Shown in pieces: positions 25,425 through 34,768 of a stretch of 61,216 bases of DNA (position 1 is its first letter; every line of letters begins with the position of its first letter). The position numbers and the translations under genes are program-made. Location of the stretch: NCBI GenBank assembly GCA_947259645.1, contig CAMYND010000034.1, positions 1 through 61,216 of the forward strand, written 5' to 3'. The notes beneath the pieces are model-generated. The model had not been told where the DNA came from and searched no databases. It saw nothing but the letters and a program-made list of their open reading frames with translations. This DNA comes from Thermodesulfovibrionia bacterium (GTDB lineage Bacteria > Nitrospirota > Thermodesulfovibrionia > UBA6902).

Positions 25425-25799
25425 GAATAATAACTCCTTGTCTCCTGTTTTATGTTAATGGAGTTGATAATTAAACTTTACCATAAGGATATTTATGTAG
25501 TCAAAAGGAGGTTGGGGGTTCGGCTCCTCCTGAGCGCGCCATATTTTCACATTAGGTTTTAACATTACCGCCTCTGTCACTCACATGATCCAATATATAT
25601 AAGACCAGTCTTCATTGAAATGATCAATAAAGCAAAAAAGAGAAAGCTTGATATTCTTATTGTCTGAAAAATGGACCGACTGGACCGACCTTCTAAAGTC
25701 TTGAGCAATACCTTTGATGAACTATGTGATTTATGAAAATATTGGTGTAGTATTATTATAAGAAATGAATTATAACACGATAAAAAGGAGTCAAGGAAA
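25425..25799. other. 375-bp gap; att copy C
   Basis: Holds the third tRNA-Arg fragment at 25506 and then AT-rich sequence up to the AAGGAG site of the next gene. No gene seen. Confidence 0.6.
25506..25552 (+). repeat. Attachment-site copy C
   Basis: AGGAGGTTGGGGGTTCG-type match to the last 36 nt of tRNA-Arg (to CCA at 25541) with two substitutions, then a shorter similar flank (ATATTTTCA..TAGG). Probably the displaced chromosomal end, marking the right border of the integrated region. Confidence 0.8.
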
Positions 25800-26888
25800 A
25801 TGAGCAGATTATTTGAGCCTTTTTCAAAGGGGACCCTCACCACGAAAAACAGAATAGCTCTGGCGCCAATGACGAGGGGGCGTGCCGGCAGGGATCGCGT
25901 ACCGAATGAGTTGATGGCGGAGTATTACTTTCAGAGATCGAACGCAGGGCTTCTGATTACCGAGGCAACGGTTATTTCAAAGCAGGGCATTGGCTGGATA
26001 GATTCTCCCGGAATCTTCAGCGATGAGATGGTCGAGGGGTGGAGGACAGTTACGAAAAAAGTTAAACCAACTGACACTCCTTTTTTCCTTCAGCTCTGGC
26101 ATTGCGGGAGGGCTTCTCACAGTGATTTTCACAATGGCGAACTTCCAGTCTCTGCCTCAGCAGTTAAGCTTAACGGCGATCCTCTACACACGCCTCTCGG
26201 CAAGAAGCCCTATGAAACACCGCGGGCACTATCAGTGGATGAAATCAAGGCAACGGTGGGTGATTACCGCAGGGCAGCAGAGAATGCCAGGGCAGCCGGA
26301 TTCTCCGGGGTGGAAGTACATGGTGCCAACGGGTATTTGATTAATCAGTTCCTTGACTCGAAAACAAACCTGCGCACTGATCGCTACGGGGGAAGCATTG
26401 AAAACAGGTTTCGCTTTTTTAAAGAGGTCGTAGAGGCTGTGCTGGAGATTTGGCCCCCGGAGCAGGTCGGCGCCCGTATTTCACCAAACGGAGTGTTTAA
26501 TGATATGGGCAGTAAAGATTTCAGGGAAACCTTTCTCTACACAGTGGAAGAATTAAACAGATTAAAACTGGGATATCTGCACATTATGGATGGGCTGGCT
26601 TTTGGCTTTCACGAGAAAGGCGAACCCATGACCTTAGCGGAATTCAGGCCGATTTATAACGGAACAATTATCGGGAACTGCGGTTACACCAAAGAAGCAG
26701 CAGAGGAGCGGATCACAGAAGGCAACGCTGATTTGATAGCTTTTGGCCGTCCCTTTATAACGAACCCTGATCTGTCTGAACGATTCAGGAATAACTGGCC
26801 ATTAAATCCGGCTGAAGACATGTCTCTCTGGTATAGCCCGGGCCCTGAAGGCTATACAGATTATGAGCCATATTCAAATCGACGTTAA
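25800..26888 (+). CDS. Old Yellow Enzyme family NADH:flavin oxidoreductase
   Basis: 362 residues after AAAGGAG. An FMN TIM-barrel ene-reductase: N-terminal LFEPFSKGTLTTKNRIALAPMTRGRA, LQLWHCGRASH, HGANGYLINQFLDSKTNLRTD (in parts), DRYGGSIENRFRF, and the phosphate-binding FGRPFITNP. Closest in layout to the NemA / N-ethylmaleimide reductase or OPR group (~360 residues). Cytosolic, reduces electrophilic alkenes or nitro compounds with NAD(P)H. 31 bp before a redox selenoprotein gene, likely co-transcribed. Confidence 0.92.
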   Translation: MSRLFEPFSKGTLTTKNRIALAPMTRGRAGRDRVPNELMAEYYFQRSNAGLLITEATVISKQGIGWIDSPGIFSDEMVEGWRTVTKKVKPTDTPFFLQLWHCGRASHSDFHNGELPVSASAVKLNGDPLHTPLGKKPYETPRALSVDEIKATVGDYRRAAENARAAGFSGVEVHGANGYLINQFLDSKTNLRTDRYGGSIENRFRFFKEVVEAVLEIWPPEQVGARISPNGVFNDMGSKDFRETFLYTVEELNRLKLGYLHIMDGLAFGFHEKGEPMTLAEFRPIYNGTIIGNCGYTKEAAEERITEGNADLIAFGRPFITNPDLSERFRNNWPLNPAEDMSLWYSPGPEGYTDYEPYSNRR

Positions 26889-26919
26889 ACTTTGATACGA
26901 GAAATGAGGGAGAATATCT

Positions 26920-27564
26920 ATGAGTTTACAGGACAAACTGGATAAGGTGAAAAAAGAATTTGAATCAGGCGCACCACCTGAAGCGCTAGCAATAATGCAT
27001 CGCGCAACAGAGGATTTGCGGAATTCAGGGATTATGGAACGTGTCCTGAAAGTGGGAGGACAGGCCCCCGAATTTATGCTGCCCGATGCTCAGGGGCAGA
27101 TGGTCAGTTCAGCAGAGTTATTGAGTAAAGGGCCTCTGGTCGTCAGTTTTTACCGGGGAGTATGGTGACCTTATTGTAATCTGGAGCTGGAAGCTCTGCA
27201 GGAAGTCATTTTCGATATAGAAGCCCTCGGTGCTTCAATCGTAGTAATTTCACCGCAGCTGGAGAAATTCTCAAAGCAGGGTGCAAAGAAACATAGTCTC
27301 ACATTCAGTGTGCTCTGTGATAAGGGAAACGGGGTTGCCTCGCAGTTTGGCCTTGTGTTCAGGTTGCCGGATGATTTGCGTGGTCTGTATAGTAGTTTCG
27401 GCATAGACCTTGAACGATTCAACGGCGATGATTCATGGGCATTGCCCATGCCGGGCCGGTTTATTCTTAATCAAAAGGGCGTAGTCCTCAGCGCAGATGT
27501 TAACCCTGACTATACAATAAGACCGGAACCGGGGGATATCGTTGAAATATTAAAGGCCCGCTGA
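26920..27564 (+). CDS. Peroxiredoxin-like (AhpC/TSA) protein, probable selenoprotein
   Basis: 214 residues if the TGA at 27166-27168 (codon 83) is read as selenocysteine. The frame is open on both sides and the conserved segment VVSFYRGVW-[TGA]-PYCNLELEALQEV continues without a gap. In homologues this is RGVWCPYC, so UGA exactly replaces the first CxxC cysteine. Upstream: GGQAPEFMLPDAQGQMV; downstream: VVISPQLE, LCDKGNGVASQFGL, LPMPGRFILNQKGVV, all typical of the family. A SECIS-like hairpin starts 12 nt after the UGA. Cytosolic peroxide or disulfide oxidoreductase. It follows an Old Yellow Enzyme gene. A simple nonsense mutation is the alternative, but the position and hairpin make that less likely. 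Confidence 0.85.
27181..27201 (+). promoter_or_regulatory. bSECIS-like stem-loop
   Basis: CTG-GAGCT pairs with AGCTC-(TG bulge)-CAG around a GGA loop. Twenty nucleotides separate the UGA from the loop, which begins with G. Both fit the known bacterial SECIS rules (loop 16-37 nt after UGA, G in the first two loop positions). Confidence 0.7.
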
Positions 27565-27649
27565 TCATAACCAGGAGAGCTCTTCATTATTGAGAAAGAG
27601 AGTACAAGACATTACTTTCATATCTCCCCGGATGCAGTAACATACCACT

Positions 27650-28954
27650 ATGGTAAACAAGAAAAACGAGAATGGCAGCAGAAGAGTGGTGGGAACGTAT
27701 ACCGGGGCCGCGATAGTTATTTCTGGGATGATCGGGACCGGCATCTTTACCACAACCGGCCTCATGGTGGAGATGGGTGCACTGGGCGGCGACATTCTTC
27801 TGGCCTGGCTTATTGGTGGTTTGGTTGCATTGTGCGGTGCTCTCAGTTACGGTGAGCTGGGGGCAAACATGCCAGAATCTGGCGGAGAATACTACTATAT
27901 TAGCCGTGTGCTCCATCCTTCGCTCGGTTTTCTTTCCGGCTGGGTCTCTTTAATCGTTGGTTTCTCCGCACCGATCGCAGCGGCTGCAATGGCCATGCAT
28001 TTTTATCTGGGACAGATCTATCCGGATTGGCCGGTGCGTATCATGGCAGTTGTGACCATTTCCCTTCTTTCAGTTCTCCATGCCTATGATTTGCGCCTTG
28101 GTATTCGTGTGCAGGCAGCCCTCGTGATTTTGAAAATTCTGCTTATCATCACATTTATCGGGGCGGTCCTGTTTTCTCCTCATTCAGCTGACAGTACATC
28201 GTTGACGCAGGTATCCCCGGAATTCTGGTCTACATCATCTTTTGCCGTTATCCTAATATTCGTTGCGTTTGCATACAGCGGCTGGAATGCAGCATCATAC
28301 ATCGGCGCTGAGATCAAAAATCCTGAAATCCACCTGCCAAGAGCCCTGATAGCCGGGACAGTTCTCGTAACAGTACTGTATATACTTGTTAACTACGCCT
28401 ACCTGCGTGCGGTCCCCCTTGCACAGTTGAAAGGAGTTGAGAGCGTTGCAAGTACAGTTGGTGTTGTGCTGTGGGGAACCGCGGGGGCACAGTTTGTATC
28501 TGCCCTTATCGCACTTGGCCTGATTTCTACTATAAGCTCCATGATAATTGTTGGACCACGAGTATACGAGGCGATGGCGAAAGACAGTCTTTTCCCCGGG
28601 ACAATGGCGCGATTAAACAGCCACGGAGTACCTTCATGGGCAGTGTTTTTTCAGGCACTCATTGCGAGTAGTATTGCTTTGACAGCATCTTTCGGACCAT
28701 TGCTGATTTACATAGGGTTTACCCTGAACATATTTGCAGCCCTTGCCGTGTTCTCTCTTTTTAGATTGAGAATGCAAAACCGGGCAAAGGTCCGGGTATG
28801 TCGCGGATATCCGGTGACCCCCGTTGTCTTTCTTATATTTACTATCTGGATGACTGTCTGGAGCATACAGTCACAGCCCCTTTCCGCGCTGGCAGGAATG
28901 GCCACTCTCGGAGCAGGGTATCTGTTTTATATTCTGCGCAGAAAGGGAATCTGA
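27650..28954 (+). CDS. APC-superfamily amino acid permease
   Basis: 434 residues, about twelve membrane segments. The first helix carries IVISGMIGTGIFTTTG, the substrate-binding glycine motif of the APC family, and helix 6 carries FVAFAYSGWNAASYIGAEIKNP (in part), the second hallmark. Inner-membrane secondary transporter for amino acids or amines; the substrate cannot be told. The start has a weak ribosome binding site. Confidence 0.9.
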   Translation: MVNKKNENGSRRVVGTYTGAAIVISGMIGTGIFTTTGLMVEMGALGGDILLAWLIGGLVALCGALSYGELGANMPESGGEYYYISRVLHPSLGFLSGWVSLIVGFSAPIAAAAMAMHFYLGQIYPDWPVRIMAVVTISLLSVLHAYDLRLGIRVQAALVILKILLIITFIGAVLFSPHSADSTSLTQVSPEFWSTSSFAVILIFVAFAYSGWNAASYIGAEIKNPEIHLPRALIAGTVLVTVLYILVNYAYLRAVPLAQLKGVESVASTVGVVLWGTAGAQFVSALIALGLISTISSMIIVGPRVYEAMAKDSLFPGTMARLNSHGVPSWAVFFQALIASSIALTASFGPLLIYIGFTLNIFAALAVFSLFRLRMQNRAKVRVCRGYPVTPVVFLIFTIWMTVWSIQSQPLSALAGMATLGAGYLFYILRRKGI

Positions 28955-29033
28955 CAGAGCTGTTTTATAATTTGCTGCATATGAAAAGGAAATAATCAAA
29001 CTCACTGTTTTGCCTTTGTGATAAAATGTATCT

Positions 29034-30374
29034 ATGAATATTGCAGAAACAACGAAAAGACTCATTGTTTTTTTCAGACGAGACCTATGGGAAATCGACC
29101 TTGGCGGCCTGAATAAATACAAATCATTTGTCATAAAAACTCTCAGACTCCTTAATGTAGCTATCCGCGAATTTACGGAAGGGCAGCTTACACTCAGGGC
29201 AATGAGTCTTGTATATACCACCCTTCTCTCCATTGTTCCTGTAATCGCGATCAGTTTTTCCGTACTCAAGGCATTTGGAGTGCACAATGAAGTGGCGGCT
29301 CCTGTTCTCCTGAGGTTTCTCGAACCGCTGGGTGATAAAGGAGAAGAGATCACCTGGCAGATTATCGGTTTTGTTGAAAACATGAAGGTCGGGGTCCTCG
29401 GTTCTCTGGGCCTCGGACTTCTCATCTATACTGTCGTGTCGGTTATCCAGAAAATTGAAAGTTCTTTTAATTTCATCTGGAGGATAAAAAAACCGAGAAG
29501 CATGGCGCGGAGATTCAGTGATTATATCAGTTTAATCATCATAGGGCCGATTCTCATGTTTACGTCCATTGGCCTTACCGCCTCATTTATGAGTAACACG
29601 ATTGTACAGAAGATCGTATCCATTGAACCCTTTGGCACGGTCTTTTACTCGCTCGCGGAGAAGACGCCGTACTTTCTTGTCTGCGCGGCCTTTATTTTTC
29701 TTTATATGTTTGTTCCCAATACAAAGGTCAAATTTGTTTCAGCCCTTGTCGGAGGCGTTCTGGCGGGAATTCTCTGGGAAACGGCTGGATGGGCATTTGC
29801 TTCCTTTGTGGTTTCATCTACCAAGTATGCTGCAATATATTCGGGTTTTGCCATACTCCTGATGTTTATGATATGGCTTTATGTGAGCTGGCTGATACTG
29901 CTTGTCGGGGCTCAGATCTCTTTTTATCACCAGTACCCCTACTTTCTCACCACAAAAAATGACGTGCTCCATATCAGCCACAGGCTGCGAGAAAAACTCA
30001 CATTCCTCATCATGTACAATATCGGCTACAATTATTGTCACAGTAAAAAGCCCTGGACTCTTGACGCTCTCGTTGAACACCTTAAACTGCCGGTAGATGC
30101 AGTGGATGAAATGCTTACTATTCTCGAGAAAAACTCGATCCTCATTGAAACAGGTGACGAACCCCCGGCCTATTTACCCTCTCGGGACCTCGAAACCATT
30201 ACCCTCAGAGAACTTCTCAATGCTGCCAGAATGACTGATGAAAAAACCCTTGCAATCGAACACCACATCTCTACGGAACCTGAAGTTGAGCAAGTTCTGG
30301 ACTCGGTATATGGCGCGGTTAATGACGCCCTGGGAGACAGGACATTAAAAGAGATGGTGCACTCTGCTGACTAG
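29034..30374 (+). CDS. YihY/BrkB family membrane protein with extra C-terminal domain
   Basis: 446 residues. Residues ~40-300 are the BrkB/YihY membrane domain (six helices; RAMSLVYTTLLSIVPVIAI, FNFIWRIKKPRS, GGVLAGILWETAGWAF, YSGFAILLMFMIWLYVSW). The last ~130 residues form a soluble domain with a winged-helix look (LDALVEHLKLPVDAVDEMLTILEKNSIL in part). Despite the former RNase BN name, the family is a membrane protein of unsettled function. Confidence 0.88.
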   Translation: MNIAETTKRLIVFFRRDLWEIDLGGLNKYKSFVIKTLRLLNVAIREFTEGQLTLRAMSLVYTTLLSIVPVIAISFSVLKAFGVHNEVAAPVLLRFLEPLGDKGEEITWQIIGFVENMKVGVLGSLGLGLLIYTVVSVIQKIESSFNFIWRIKKPRSMARRFSDYISLIIIGPILMFTSIGLTASFMSNTIVQKIVSIEPFGTVFYSLAEKTPYFLVCAAFIFLYMFVPNTKVKFVSALVGGVLAGILWETAGWAFASFVVSSTKYAAIYSGFAILLMFMIWLYVSWLILLVGAQISFYHQYPYFLTTKNDVLHISHRLREKLTFLIMYNIGYNYCHSKKPWTLDALVEHLKLPVDAVDEMLTILEKNSILIETGDEPPAYLPSRDLETITLRELLNAARMTDEKTLAIEHHISTEPEVEQVLDSVYGAVNDALGDRTLKEMVHSAD

Positions 30375-30464
30375 TGCCTTGCACGCAATGTATGCTATTT
30401 TGCCTCTTCCGAAGATCCAGATTTCTTTGCCGGATTAAAGTCAGCATGTTTAAAAGCAGCGCTC

Positions 30465-31532
30465 ATGAACGGTAACTGCGACTACTACATACGGGCTGAT
30501 TCGATATTCACTGAGACGGGCTTTCTGAGCAGCAGGGTGCTTCATCTGAGTGATGGAATAATCAGGGGATTTTACGATGAACTTCCCCCTCACAGGGAAA
30601 AGAATGTCCTGGACTATAGCGGATATAGACTTACGTCGCTCCTGTGTGACTATCACCTCCATTTCAGAGGAAGTACCCCGGAAGATTTTCAGAAAAGTGC
30701 GGATACCCTCATTTCAGCCGGCATTAACAGCGTGATTGAAGGAGGTGATGAGAATAAATCAGGCCTCAGGGCGAGATCTGTTGTGAGAGACCAGCTCAGA
30801 ATTCAGGCAGCAGGCCTTGCCATTTATAAAAAAGGCACATATGGCAGGCTTATCGGCAGGGGAGTCAGTGATGTGAGGGAAGCACGGGAACTGATCAAAG
30901 TGCTTAAGAGTGATGGTGTTGACTATATCAAGGTCATTCATTCCGGTATTTTTGACCCTGACAAAGGAATCATAACGCCCGGCGGATTTGAAAGAGGGGA
31001 ATTGAGGGAGATCGTCCATATCGCATCGGAAGCAGGCCTTCATACCGCATGTCATGCCAATGGGCAGCAGCAGGTAAGGGAGGCAGTTGATGCCGGAGCA
31101 AAGTGGATAATTCACGGACTTGAAACATCAAAGGATACCCTTGCGATTATGGCTGACAAAGGTATTTCCTTTGTCCCGACAATAAACGCCTTTGCATGCC
31201 TTGAGTCAAGAGCAACAGATGATACATCAAAAGAGAATGTTCAGAGGGTTGTGCATAATCACATGGAGACAGTATGGAATGCATATGACAGCGGAGTCAG
31301 TCTGCTTCCCGGCAGCGATGCGGGGCCATCATTCATTCCCTATGGAAGCTCTTATTATGATGAGCTGGTATCACTGTCGAAGGCCGGTCTTCCCGTTGAA
31401 TACATTATCGCTTCAGCAGCAACCCCTCTTCGGAAGGGGCAGAGGCCAGACTTTATTCTGCTAAAAGGGCTTGAGGTTCAGGCGGTATTTCTTGACGGGA
31501 AATGCAGGGGCGGGCAGGGCAGCGGGCTTTAG
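30465..31532 (+). CDS. Amidohydrolase family protein
   Basis: 355 residues. Metal-dependent amidohydrolase barrel: LLCDYHLHFRG (HxH), IKVIHSG (bridging lysine region), HTACHANG, IIHGLETS and LPGSDAGPSF (final Asp). Short N- and C-terminal beta strands flank the barrel as in imidazolonepropionase or dihydroorotase relatives. Substrate unknown. It overlaps or abuts the following PHP gene, so they are one transcript. Confidence 0.85.
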   Translation: MNGNCDYYIRADSIFTETGFLSSRVLHLSDGIIRGFYDELPPHREKNVLDYSGYRLTSLLCDYHLHFRGSTPEDFQKSADTLISAGINSVIEGGDENKSGLRARSVVRDQLRIQAAGLAIYKKGTYGRLIGRGVSDVREARELIKVLKSDGVDYIKVIHSGIFDPDKGIITPGGFERGELREIVHIASEAGLHTACHANGQQQVREAVDAGAKWIIHGLETSKDTLAIMADKGISFVPTINAFACLESRATDDTSKENVQRVVHNHMETVWNAYDSGVSLLPGSDAGPSFIPYGSSYYDELVSLSKAGLPVEYIIASAATPLRKGQRPDFILLKGLEVQAVFLDGKCRGGQGSGL

Positions 31533-31547
31533 GTGTATCATATAAAG

Positions 31548-32180
31548 ATGAGCTTTAAACTAGACCTTCATGTGCATACCAGGTTCAGCGGTGATAATGA
31601 ATCCGATCCGGAGGAAACTGTTCTCTGTGCCCTCAAGGCGGGCATTTCCGGTCTCGCTTTTACAGAGCATTACTCATACGAGGCATCAGAGCATGCAGAA
31701 AAACTCAAAGAAAAATATAGAGACAGGATACTAATACTCCGGGGCGTTGAATTTTCCTCAGCAGACGGGCATTGCCTCATCTTCGGAGCAGATACAGATA
31801 AGCTGCCTATTAAAAATGAACCGATTGAAACTGTTGTGCGTATAGCAGTTGAAAACGGAGGGGTTGTTATTCCTACCCATCCCTATCGAGGCAGCAACAG
31901 CATTGGCGAGAAAATTGACAGGGTAAAGGGGTTCATTGCGGTGGAAGGTCATAATGGATACTCCCTGTACGGCCAGAATGTCAAGGCTGTGGAAAAGGCC
32001 CTGGAATTAAAGCTTCCCTACACAGGCGGTTCAGACGCGCATGAGGCGCGGCAGGTCGGTGCCTGCTTTACCGAGTTCAGAGATGAAGTAACTGATGACA
32101 ATTTTCTTGACCTCCTGAAGCTGGGCCGGTACCGGGGCGTTGACACCAGAAAAATAAGCAAGCTATGGGCGCCGCAATAG
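31548..32180 (+). CDS. PHP-domain phosphoesterase
   Basis: 210 residues from the ATG at 31548 (MSFKLDLHVHTRFSGDN); a GTG 15 bp earlier directly abuts the previous stop codon and is less likely. PHP metal motifs: HVHTRFSGD, FTEHY, RGVEFS, PTHPYRG, and the C-terminal GGSDAHEARQVG. Compare trpH-type 5'-3' nucleases and histidinol phosphatases. Cytosolic; substrate not determined. Confidence 0.88.
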   Translation: MSFKLDLHVHTRFSGDNESDPEETVLCALKAGISGLAFTEHYSYEASEHAEKLKEKYRDRILILRGVEFSSADGHCLIFGADTDKLPIKNEPIETVVRIAVENGGVVIPTHPYRGSNSIGEKIDRVKGFIAVEGHNGYSLYGQNVKAVEKALELKLPYTGGSDAHEARQVGACFTEFRDEVTDDNFLDLLKLGRYRGVDTRKISKLWAPQ

Positions 32181-32421
32181 ATTAATGACAAAAGTCAAAA
32201 TTAAAATAGCAAATAAAGTCCCAATGAAATAAGGTCAAAACATACTGCAGATAAGTAAATCCGAAGGCGTATCTCTCAGCATGATACGCATAGTGCATAA
32301 TGCTGATATTGCACTGTTTTTGATATTTGGATTTTGGCATTGATTTGGCATTTGGGCCTTGTCATTTTGCATTGACTGCATTTGCATTCGCTGAAGATAT
32401 TCATTAAACTATTTTTTAATT
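32181..32421. other. Intergenic stretch with TTGGCATTTG-type repeats
   Basis: 241 bp rich in short imperfect repeats of TTTGGCATT / TTTGCATT in its right half and AAAATAGCAAAT-like sequence on the left, which can pair in part. No gene. Confidence 0.5.
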
Positions 32422-33057
32422 ATGAAAAAAGCACTGGTAACTTTTGTAAAGGCTCCTGTGCCCGGAACAGTAAAGACGAGACTTCAGGCTGACCTTCCTC
32501 AGGACGATGTTGTTGAAATTTATAAATCCTTTGTGCGCGTTGTTACCTCTTCCTATTCGCGCATGAGGGGAATTGAGAGGTTCCTTGCCTGCGCGCCTTC
32601 AATAAACGACCCTTTCCTGATAGAAGTCGCTGAAAAAAGCAGCATGAAGACCTTTAACCAACGTGGTGCTGACCTTGGTCAAAAACTGAATAATGCCTTT
32701 AAGGACCTGTTCAAGAAAGGCTATTCAGAGGTCGTCATTATAGGAAGTGACAGCCCGACAATCCCCAATGACTATATAAAGAAAGCATTCCGTCAGCTGG
32801 AAAAGAGTGACATTGTCCTTGGTCCGTGCTGTGATGGCGGGCTGTATTTAGTGGGTGCCAGCGGAAAGTTTTCAGCAGCTATCTTCCAAAAGATTCCCTG
32901 GGACACCTCTGATGTGCTGAACCTCACCATGGTCAATCTCTTCCGGCTGAAAAAGAACTTTTTTCTGCTTCCGTTCTGGTATGACGTTGACAATATATCG
33001 GACCTGCGCTTTCTAAAACTTCACCTGAAGTATCTCAAAAAAGAACTCCCAAAGTAA
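32422..33057 (+). CDS. TIGR04282 (DUF2064) glycosyltransferase-like protein
   Basis: 211 residues. Nucleotide-binding start KALVTFVKAPVPGTVKTRLQ, then GADLGQKLNNAF, VVIIGSDSPTIP and LGPCCDGGLYLVG. These are the conserved motifs of TIGR04282, named for arsenosugar biosynthesis but widespread with other roles. GT-A-like fold, cytosolic. No arsenosugar radical SAM partner in the window, so the actual substrate is open. Confidence 0.88.
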   Translation: MKKALVTFVKAPVPGTVKTRLQADLPQDDVVEIYKSFVRVVTSSYSRMRGIERFLACAPSINDPFLIEVAEKSSMKTFNQRGADLGQKLNNAFKDLFKKGYSEVVIIGSDSPTIPNDYIKKAFRQLEKSDIVLGPCCDGGLYLVGASGKFSAAIFQKIPWDTSDVLNLTMVNLFRLKKNFFLLPFWYDVDNISDLRFLKLHLKYLKKELPK

Positions 33058-33178
33058 CATCTCTGCGATCGTTTCACCTGCCCTCAGCGGAACTCCGGTT
33101 TCATTACCCAATAAATTCTGCGGGACCGCCTGATATATGGTATAATTGAGGTAATCTAAGGACCTGTTATTAAGCGGC

Positions 33179-33207
33179 TTGACAAGAGCCATATCAATTG
33201 ATATAAT
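33179..33207 (+). promoter_or_regulatory. Consensus sigma-70 promoter before dnaJ
   Basis: TTGACA at 33179-33184 and TATAAT at 33202-33207 with exactly 17 bp between. It lies ~40 bp before the dnaJ start. No clear HAIR inverted repeat (HspR operator) could be recognised around it by eye. Confidence 0.8.
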
Positions 33208-33248
33208 ATGAAGTAATTAATTTAGCTTAGGTGAGAAAGGGATGCATC

Positions 33249-34289
33249 ATGTCGCCAAAAACACAAGATTTTTATGAGATTCTCGGCGTTAAAAAAGACG
33301 CTTCTGATAGTGAATTAAAGAAAGTTTACAGAAAGCTTGCCCGGAAATATCATCCTGACCTGAATCCCGGGGACAATACAGCTGAGAAAAAATTCAAGGA
33401 AATCAATGAAGCCTATGAAGTCCTGAGCAATTCAAAAAAACGGGCTGAATATGACCAGTTCGGCAATGCTGATATTGGCGGAGCCCAGGGGTTCGAAGGA
33501 TTCGGGAACCAGGATTTCAGCGGCTCAGCAGATATGTTTTCAGACCTCTTCAGCAGTTTCAGGCATGAAGAGGAGCAGGCAAGAGGATCTGACCTTTCAA
33601 CGCATCTTGAAATATCCCTGGAAGAGGCGCACAAGGGTGTAACAAAACCGATAACACTGACGAGAGAGGTCCCCTGTCGTACCTGCTCAGGGTCAGGGGC
33701 TGAAGCTTCCCAGCCATGCGCGAGCTGTAAGGGGGCAGGTTCAGTTAAGCAGAGCAGAGGAATATTCCGGTTGAGTCAGCCCTGTCCCGCATGCAGGGGA
33801 AGGGGGCGGGTCATAACGCGGAGATGCAAGGCATGCAAGGGCAATGGCAGTACTGTTGCAACAGAGACGATAAAGGTGAAAATCCCGCCCGGGGCGGATA
33901 CTGGCAGCAGGGTCAAGCTGAAGGGAATGGGAGGAGCCGGGCCAACAGGTCATCAGGCGGGAGACCTGTACATAAAGTTAACGGTGAGACGGCATCCCAT
34001 GTTCAAGAGGGACGGCAATCATATCTACGTGGAAGTGCCGGTCACTGTTGTGGAAGCGATTCAGGGCGGGAAAATCAAAGTGCCGACCCTTGACGGCTCT
34101 GTAACCATGACCCTTCCACCCGGTACTGACAGCGGGAAAAAATTCAGGCTGAAGGGAAAGGGCATACCCAATAAAAAAACCGGGATCACGGGCGATGAAT
34201 TTGCCGTGATTAAAATTGTCGTGCCCAAGAATGTAACCGGTAAAGCCAGGGACGCTCTTCAGGAGCTGGAAAAGGCATATGAATCATGA
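33249..34289 (+). CDS. dnaJ: Chaperone DnaJ
   Basis: 346 residues from the ATG at 33249 (AAAGGGATG before it); a GTG 18 bp upstream is in frame. J domain with H35-P36-D37, a Gly/Phe linker ([16 protein letters not shown]), four zinc repeats ([32 protein letters not shown]), and the C-terminal substrate-binding domains. Co-chaperone stimulating the DnaK ATPase. Followed by hspR and clpB; dnaK and grpE are not here. Confidence 0.95.
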   Translation: MSPKTQDFYEILGVKKDASDSELKKVYRKLARKYHPDLNPGDNTAEKKFKEINEAYEVLSNSKKRAEYDQFGNADIGGAQGFEGFGNQDFSGSADMFSDLFSSFRHEEEQARGSDLSTHLEISLEEAHKGVTKPITLTREVPCRTCSGSGAEASQPCASCKGAGSVKQSRGIFRLSQPCPACRGRGRVITRRCKACKGNGSTVATETIKVKIPPGADTGSRVKLKGMGGAGPTGHQAGDLYIKLTVRRHPMFKRDGNHIYVEVPVTVVEAIQGGKIKVPTLDGSVTMTLPPGTDSGKKFRLKGKGIPNKKTGITGDEFAVIKIVVPKNVTGKARDALQELEKAYES

Positions 34290-34335
34290 GACAGCATGCA
34301 TGGCAGCTTTTATGCCTGTGGTATGAGAGGTAATC

Positions 34336-34683
34336 ATGGACGATAGAAACCGCCCACTATTCATGATCGGCGTAGTGTGCGAGATGTTCAGCGTTCATCC
34401 CCAGACGCTGCGTCTCTATGAAAGAGAGGGGCTTATTCATCCGCAGAGAGTGGGAGGAGCACGGTTGTACTCCCAGGCTGACCTTGAAAAGATCAGGGTA
34501 ATTGTCAACCTGACCAAGGAGCTTGGCGTGAACCGGGCCGGAGTAGATATCATTCTCAGGATGAGGCGACGCTTTGAAGCGCTGCAGAACGAAGTGGAAG
34601 AAATGATGGGATATCTCGAATCAGATATCAGAAAGGCATTCAGACAACGAATAGAAGAAGCCTTTAAAGATGATGAAGAATGA
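34336..34683 (+). CDS. hspR: HspR, MerR-type heat-shock repressor
   Basis: 115 residues. MerR helix-turn-helix and wing: GVVCEMFSVHPQTLRLYEREGLIHPQR (in part), ARLYSQADLEKIRVI, LTKELGVNRAGVDIIL, then a coiled coil. Position between dnaJ and clpB is the usual one for HspR, which represses chaperone genes with DnaK as co-repressor. Confidence 0.9.
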   Translation: MDDRNRPLFMIGVVCEMFSVHPQTLRLYEREGLIHPQRVGGARLYSQADLEKIRVIVNLTKELGVNRAGVDIILRMRRRFEALQNEVEEMMGYLESDIRKAFRQRIEEAFKDDEE

Positions 34684-34768
34684 GTGTGTTCAGGCTGTCC
34701 GCGAATTGTTCGTTACCGTTGATCCTTTGCGGTCGGCAACAAAATGAACAACAGTGTTGGAGGGAGTT

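Larger units (their letters stand above)
24527..25505. mobile_element. Putative mini-element 2 between att copies B and C (~1 kb)
   Basis: Bounded on both sides by tRNA-Arg 3' fragments and containing only a VapBC-like pair. Its left end resembles that of element 1, so the two are probably related and were inserted in tandem. It could be the remains of a larger element. Confidence 0.5.

Noticed and set aside
12654-25552. Integrase or excisionase of the island
   Set aside because: No tyrosine or serine recombinase motif was found in any frame of the region.
26920-27168. Separate short gene ending at the TGA, with a second gene at 27310
   Set aside because: The conserved sequence runs straight through the TGA in frame, with family motifs on both sides and a SECIS-like hairpin after it.
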